Of a stretch of 64,000 bases of DNA, positions 61,106 through 64,000 are shown piece by piece. Made by a program: the position numbers and the translations under genes. The stretch spans positions 62,001 to 126,000 of the forward strand of contig JAMBOW010000009.1 of the NCBI GenBank assembly GCA_023715865.1, in the 5' to 3' direction. The stretch comes from Neobacillus mesonae (GTDB lineage: Bacteria; Bacillota; Bacilli; Paenibacillales; Paenibacillaceae). Position 1 is the stretch's first letter. Each line of letters opens with the position of its first letter. Below the pieces are notes generated by a model. That model did not search any database. It saw only the letters and a program-made list of their open reading frames with translations, and had not been told where the DNA came from.

Positions 61106-61861
61106 CTAATGCTGCCTTCCATATAGCTGGGCGCGGGACAAAATTTTCCGATACAGTCTTTGATCCTTCATCAGCTTTAGGGGATAAATTTGCGGTCTTG
61201 TGTTGACCTCAAGAATCCAAAGCTCGCCTGAACGGTCCAAGGCAACATCAAGTCCCAACTCTTGAAAACCATCAAGCTGCTTATCGAATACTTTACCGAC
61301 TGCCTCCCCAAGCTTTTTTAAATTGGTTTTAATTTTTTGAATGACAGAACTGTTGTAGCCGGCTCCTAGTAGAGTTTCCCGGAATAATTCGATTGTTCCA
61401 CCTTGATGATAGTTGGTTGCAACATTGTCAGGTAATCCTATTTTGGTAAAAACCCCGGTCGTCCTCCAGACTCCGCTCCTTGATTTCTGCACCATGACCC
61501 GAATATCGAAAGGTCTGTCATTTGTTTTTTCAAGCTGGATGCCCTTCTGCAAGATGAAGGATTTGCCTTTGCTTCGTTTTTTTAGCTCTGCATAAAGTGT
61601 TTCGAGAGACACACACCGCTTTTGGTTAGACTCATACTGGTACAGATAGCCGCTTCGGAGCCTTTTAATTTTAACAACATTGTGGCCGCCCGAGCCCTTC
61701 TCCGGTTTGAAATATACCGTTTTATATTGGGAAAGCATGCTGCTCAGGTTATTCCGGCTGAATTTGCTCGTTTCAGGAATGTAATTTCTTATTACCCGGC
61801 TGTCCATGAGCCATTGTGTTTTCGTCCATTTGCTCTTAACGGTTCTGCTGTTGTAGTTCAT
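61106..61861 (-). CDS. YheC/YheD-like spore-coat ATP-grasp protein
   Basis: A 251-residue ATP-grasp protein. VYFKPEKGSGGHNVVKIKR is the glycine-rich ATP loop, FILQKGIQLE and DIRVMVQKS follow, and ELGLDVALD...LWILEVNTRPQ is the metal/ATP C-terminal end. YheC/YheD proteins associate with the spore coat in Bacillus. The start is ATG 61861; the longer frame from 61891 includes the ribosome site (GGAGATGAG). Substrate unknown. Confidence 0.87.
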   Translation of the reverse strand: MNYNSRTVKSKWTKTQWLMDSRVIRNYIPETSKFSRNNLSSMLSQYKTVYFKPEKGSGGHNVVKIKRLRSGYLYQYESNQKRCVSLETLYAELKKRSKGKSFILQKGIQLEKTNDRPFDIRVMVQKSRSGVWRTTGVFTKIGLPDNVATNYHQGGTIELFRETLLGAGYNSSVIQKIKTNLKKLGEAVGKVFDKQLDGFQELGLDVALDRSGELWILEVNTRPQIYPLKLMKDQRLYRKILSRAQLYGRQH

Positions 61862-62055
61862 CGAAATCTCATCTCCTTTCCCTCTTAGCATATGTCAGTG
61901 TCAATAGCGGGAAAGTGCACTTGTCTAGGATATACATTTTGGAGCTCTTTTGGGCTTATCTAGCTAACCGATTTCACTAAAATACAAGGGGAAGTTTAAT
62001 AGCAACAACGAGTGGTTCATTTAAGGAATGTAACCTATTGGACAACTCTACAGGC

Positions 62056-62088
62056 AAAGGAGGAGGGCGCCGCCCTTCTCCTTTTTTA
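62056..62088 (+). terminator. GC-rich hairpin with T-run
   Basis: AAAGGAGGAGGGCG-CCG-CCCTTCTCCTTTTTT. It lies in the intergenic gap 61892-62248, which otherwise has no gene. Confidence 0.8.
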
Positions 62089-62248
62089 TGTGACAAATAA
62101 CAAGGCATTTCCAATTATTTTAAGTCCAGTGTTAAATATATGGCAGGTATTTACCGATGATATGATGTAAATCTTTTTCTTTACTACGGAAATTAGGAAT
62201 TTCTAAAAAGCAGCAAGAAAGGCTAATGATTGAACTGGAGGTTTTAAT

Positions 62249-64000
62249 GTGAGCAAGTTAAAAGACAACCTGAGATTAACCGTCAAAAACAAACTGATTA
62301 TCGTGTTTCTTATCGTACTTATTATCCCTGCTTCTTTGATTGGAACACTATCCTACCAGTCGGCGAAGAATGAGCTGGATAAGCAGTTTATGCGCAGCGC
62401 GGAGGAAAGCGTCGAAGTGATCAACTCTCTTATAACGGATACGATTGCTCCTAAGCAGGAGGATGTAGGAATATTATCTGCAGCAGTTCATGCCGGTCTT
62501 TATGAAGGAATCGCCAGTCCAGAGGTCAGAGAGCAGTTCGACAGCTACATCCAATTTCATAAGGAACTGGACAGTATGTATGTAGGAACCGGTGAAGGTG
62601 TAATGATTCAAGTCCCGAAAAAACAACTTGGTCAGGGTTACGATCCGCGGGAAAGACCTTGGTATAAAAAGGCGATGGAAAACAAAGGGCAGGTTATAGT
62701 GACAGACCCTTATGTGTCGGTAGCTACGGGTAATCTAGTCGTAGCTATTGCGAAAACAACCGAGGACGGAAGCGGTGTCGTCGGGATGGATATTAACCTG
62801 GAAAATCTGCAGCAAATCGCAGGACAAGTGGATATCGGCTCCGACGGTTATGCAATTATCCTGGATCAGAATCGTCACCTTGTGGTCCATCCTACGATGG
62901 AGCTGGGAAGCGAAGCTACAGAATCTTTCTTTGGGCAGATGTACGATGCTGAAACAGGTGAGTTTGATTATACCTTTGAAGGTTCTGAGAAGAGAATGGA
63001 ATTCGTCACGAATGACGTGACGGGCTGGAAGGTCGGCGGCGTTGTCTACGATTCTGAAATTGATGACATCACCCAGCCGATATTAATTACAACCAGCATT
63101 GTCATCATCGCTGCGATTTTGCTTGGTAGCTTGCTTGTCATTTACATCATTCGTTCTATTACGAAGCCTCTTGTCTCCTTGAGCAAGTCTGCTGCTAGAG
63201 TCAGCAAGGGAGATTTGACAGAAGAAATCTATATAAAAAATAAGGACGAGATTGGAGATCTTGCGAACTCATTCAATCAAATGTCTCAAAATTTAAGAAC
63301 ACTGATTCAGGAGATCGGGACAAAATCAGAGCAGGTAGCAGCTTCCTCCGAGGAGTTGACGGCAAGCTCAATGCAAACGGCTACCGCTTCGGAGTATGTC
63401 GCATCTTCCCTGCAGGAAGTAGCAAGCCGGGCTGAAACACAGAACGAGCAGCTGAATCAGACTGTAGAGTCACTGACTCAGATTACCCATGGAATTCATA
63501 GAGTGGCTCAGAATGCGGTTCAAGTATCGGATTTAACGAAGCAGGCTGCGGATCAGGCGACTGAAGGAAATGAATCCGTATTAAGCACGATGGATCAGAT
63601 GAATGCTATTTATAAATCGGTTAACAAATCAAACGAGCAGCTCCAATCACTCCAGCAGCGTTCACAGGAAATTGCCACCATCGTGGACCTGATCGGCGGA
63701 ATTGCCGGACAAACAAAGCTGCTTGCACTAAACGCTTCCATAGAAGCGGCAAGGGCAGGAGAGCATGGCAGAGGATTTGCAGTGGTGGCTGAAGAAGTCG
63801 GCCAGCTCGCGAAACAATCAGAGGGTGCAGCTAAGCAGATCATCGGACTGATCGGCCGCATTCTGGAAGAAACCGAGAAGACGGCTGATGGAATGAAGCT
63901 GGCTGCAGAGAAAGTCGAGAGCGGTCTTACGATTTCCTACAATACGACGGAGACATTCAATTCGATCATCCAGAGCATTCAGGAGATTCCAGTTCAGGTA
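62249..64000 (+). CDS. Methyl-accepting chemotaxis protein, 3' partial
   Basis: A chemoreceptor running off the window end (584 codons seen). GTG 62249 has GGAGG six bases upstream; an overlapping ATG at 62247 closes at once. TM1 (IIVFLIVLIIPASLIG) is followed by a periplasmic-side double-Cache domain (about 40-270; YDPRERPWYKKA is the Cache signature), TM2 (ILITTSIVIIAAILLGSLLVIYII), HAMP (about 295-350; ITKPLVSLSKSA), then the signalling helix including the tip IAGQTKLLALNASIEAARAGEHGRGFAVVA. It probably senses a small organic ligand. Confidence 0.95.
   Translation, partial: MSKLKDNLRLTVKNKLIIVFLIVLIIPASLIGTLSYQSAKNELDKQFMRSAEESVEVINSLITDTIAPKQEDVGILSAAVHAGLYEGIASPEVREQFDSYIQFHKELDSMYVGTGEGVMIQVPKKQLGQGYDPRERPWYKKAMENKGQVIVTDPYVSVATGNLVVAIAKTTEDGSGVVGMDINLENLQQIAGQVDIGSDGYAIILDQNRHLVVHPTMELGSEATESFFGQMYDAETGEFDYTFEGSEKRMEFVTNDVTGWKVGGVVYDSEIDDITQPILITTSIVIIAAILLGSLLVIYIIRSITKPLVSLSKSAARVSKGDLTEEIYIKNKDEIGDLANSFNQMSQNLRTLIQEIGTKSEQVAASSEELTASSMQTATASEYVASSLQEVASRAETQNEQLNQTVESLTQITHGIHRVAQNAVQVSDLTKQAADQATEGNESVLSTMDQMNAIYKSVNKSNEQLQSLQQRSQEIATIVDLIGGIAGQTKLLALNASIEAARAGEHGRGFAVVAEEVGQLAKQSEGAAKQIIGLIGRILEETEKTADGMKLAAEKVESGLTISYNTTETFNSIIQSIQEIPVQV

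Noticed and set aside
1..64000. CRISPR arrays, rRNA or tRNA genes
   Set aside because: No regularly spaced repeats and no tRNA cloverleaf or rRNA sequence were seen in the intergenic regions.

Overview
The window looks like a low-to-moderate GC, spore-forming Gram-positive chromosome, most likely Paenibacillus. The reasons are strong AGGAGG-type ribosome sites with frequent TTG/GTG starts, S-layer-homology (SLH) anchored giant surface proteins, a multidomain GH10 xylanase, a YheC/YheD spore-coat ATP-grasp protein, and the Bacillus-like core order yerC ... dagK - rlmCD. The species assignment is inference; no 16S or other marker is present.

Layout. 1-4,113: core genes yerC (cut by the window edge), a CbiX/SirB-type chelatase, dagK and rlmCD. 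4,072-20,945: a 16.9 kb AT-rich integrated element inserted in the last codons of rlmCD. Its left end carries a large serine integrase. Its right end is marked by the displaced original 3' end of rlmCD (reading HVESVALLVRTH-stop), so both ends can be set from an 8-bp core, CATGTGGA. The element carries a Replic_Relax-like gene, a protein of unknown function, an attenuator-like leader before a small unknown operon, an AEP-type primase/initiator, and a defence module. The module holds a two-gene CBASS (2TM-SAVED effector plus CD-NTase with an AGS-C sensor), a HEPN-like protein, a two-TM protein and an Rx4H HEPN protein. No conjugation genes are seen, so it resembles an integrative mobilizable or defence element. 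Two eroded recombinase relics lie inside it.

20,946-31,805: a small secreted peptide, a GNAT relic, the GH10 xylanase with SLH domains, an SF0329-like protein, a MetE-like enzyme, a DUF4317 protein and a tRNA-dihydrouridine synthase. Two further eroded copies of the rlmCD 3' end lie at 30,345 and 31,756. This suggests that rlmCD has been hit repeatedly and that this region is a stack of older islands.

32,485-45,203: a 1,736-residue SLH surface protein with four ~220-residue tandem units, then single-gene housekeeping and accessory functions (phosphatase, AlkD-like, Cu/Zn SOD, RDD, APH, GNAT, small unknowns). 45,560-46,405: an MBL-fold hydrolase. 46,804-54,389: a compact five-gene exopolysaccharide operon. 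It encodes a tandem-NodB lipoprotein, a nucleotide-sugar dehydrogenase, a PilZ-GT2 synthase fusion, a degenerate NodB/lectin-like protein and a GH18-like hydrolase; the PilZ domain suggests c-di-GMP control. 54,576-64,000: a GH2 beta-galactosidase, a DUF3221 lipoprotein, a 5'-nucleotidase-like HAD protein, a DUF1801 protein, a class C beta-lactamase-fold hydrolase, the YheC/D protein and a chemoreceptor that runs off the end.

The most unusual items are the rlmCD att stack with an integrase whose C-terminus changes on integration, the element-borne CBASS, the leader-peptide attenuator, and the PilZ-GT2 exopolysaccharide operon.
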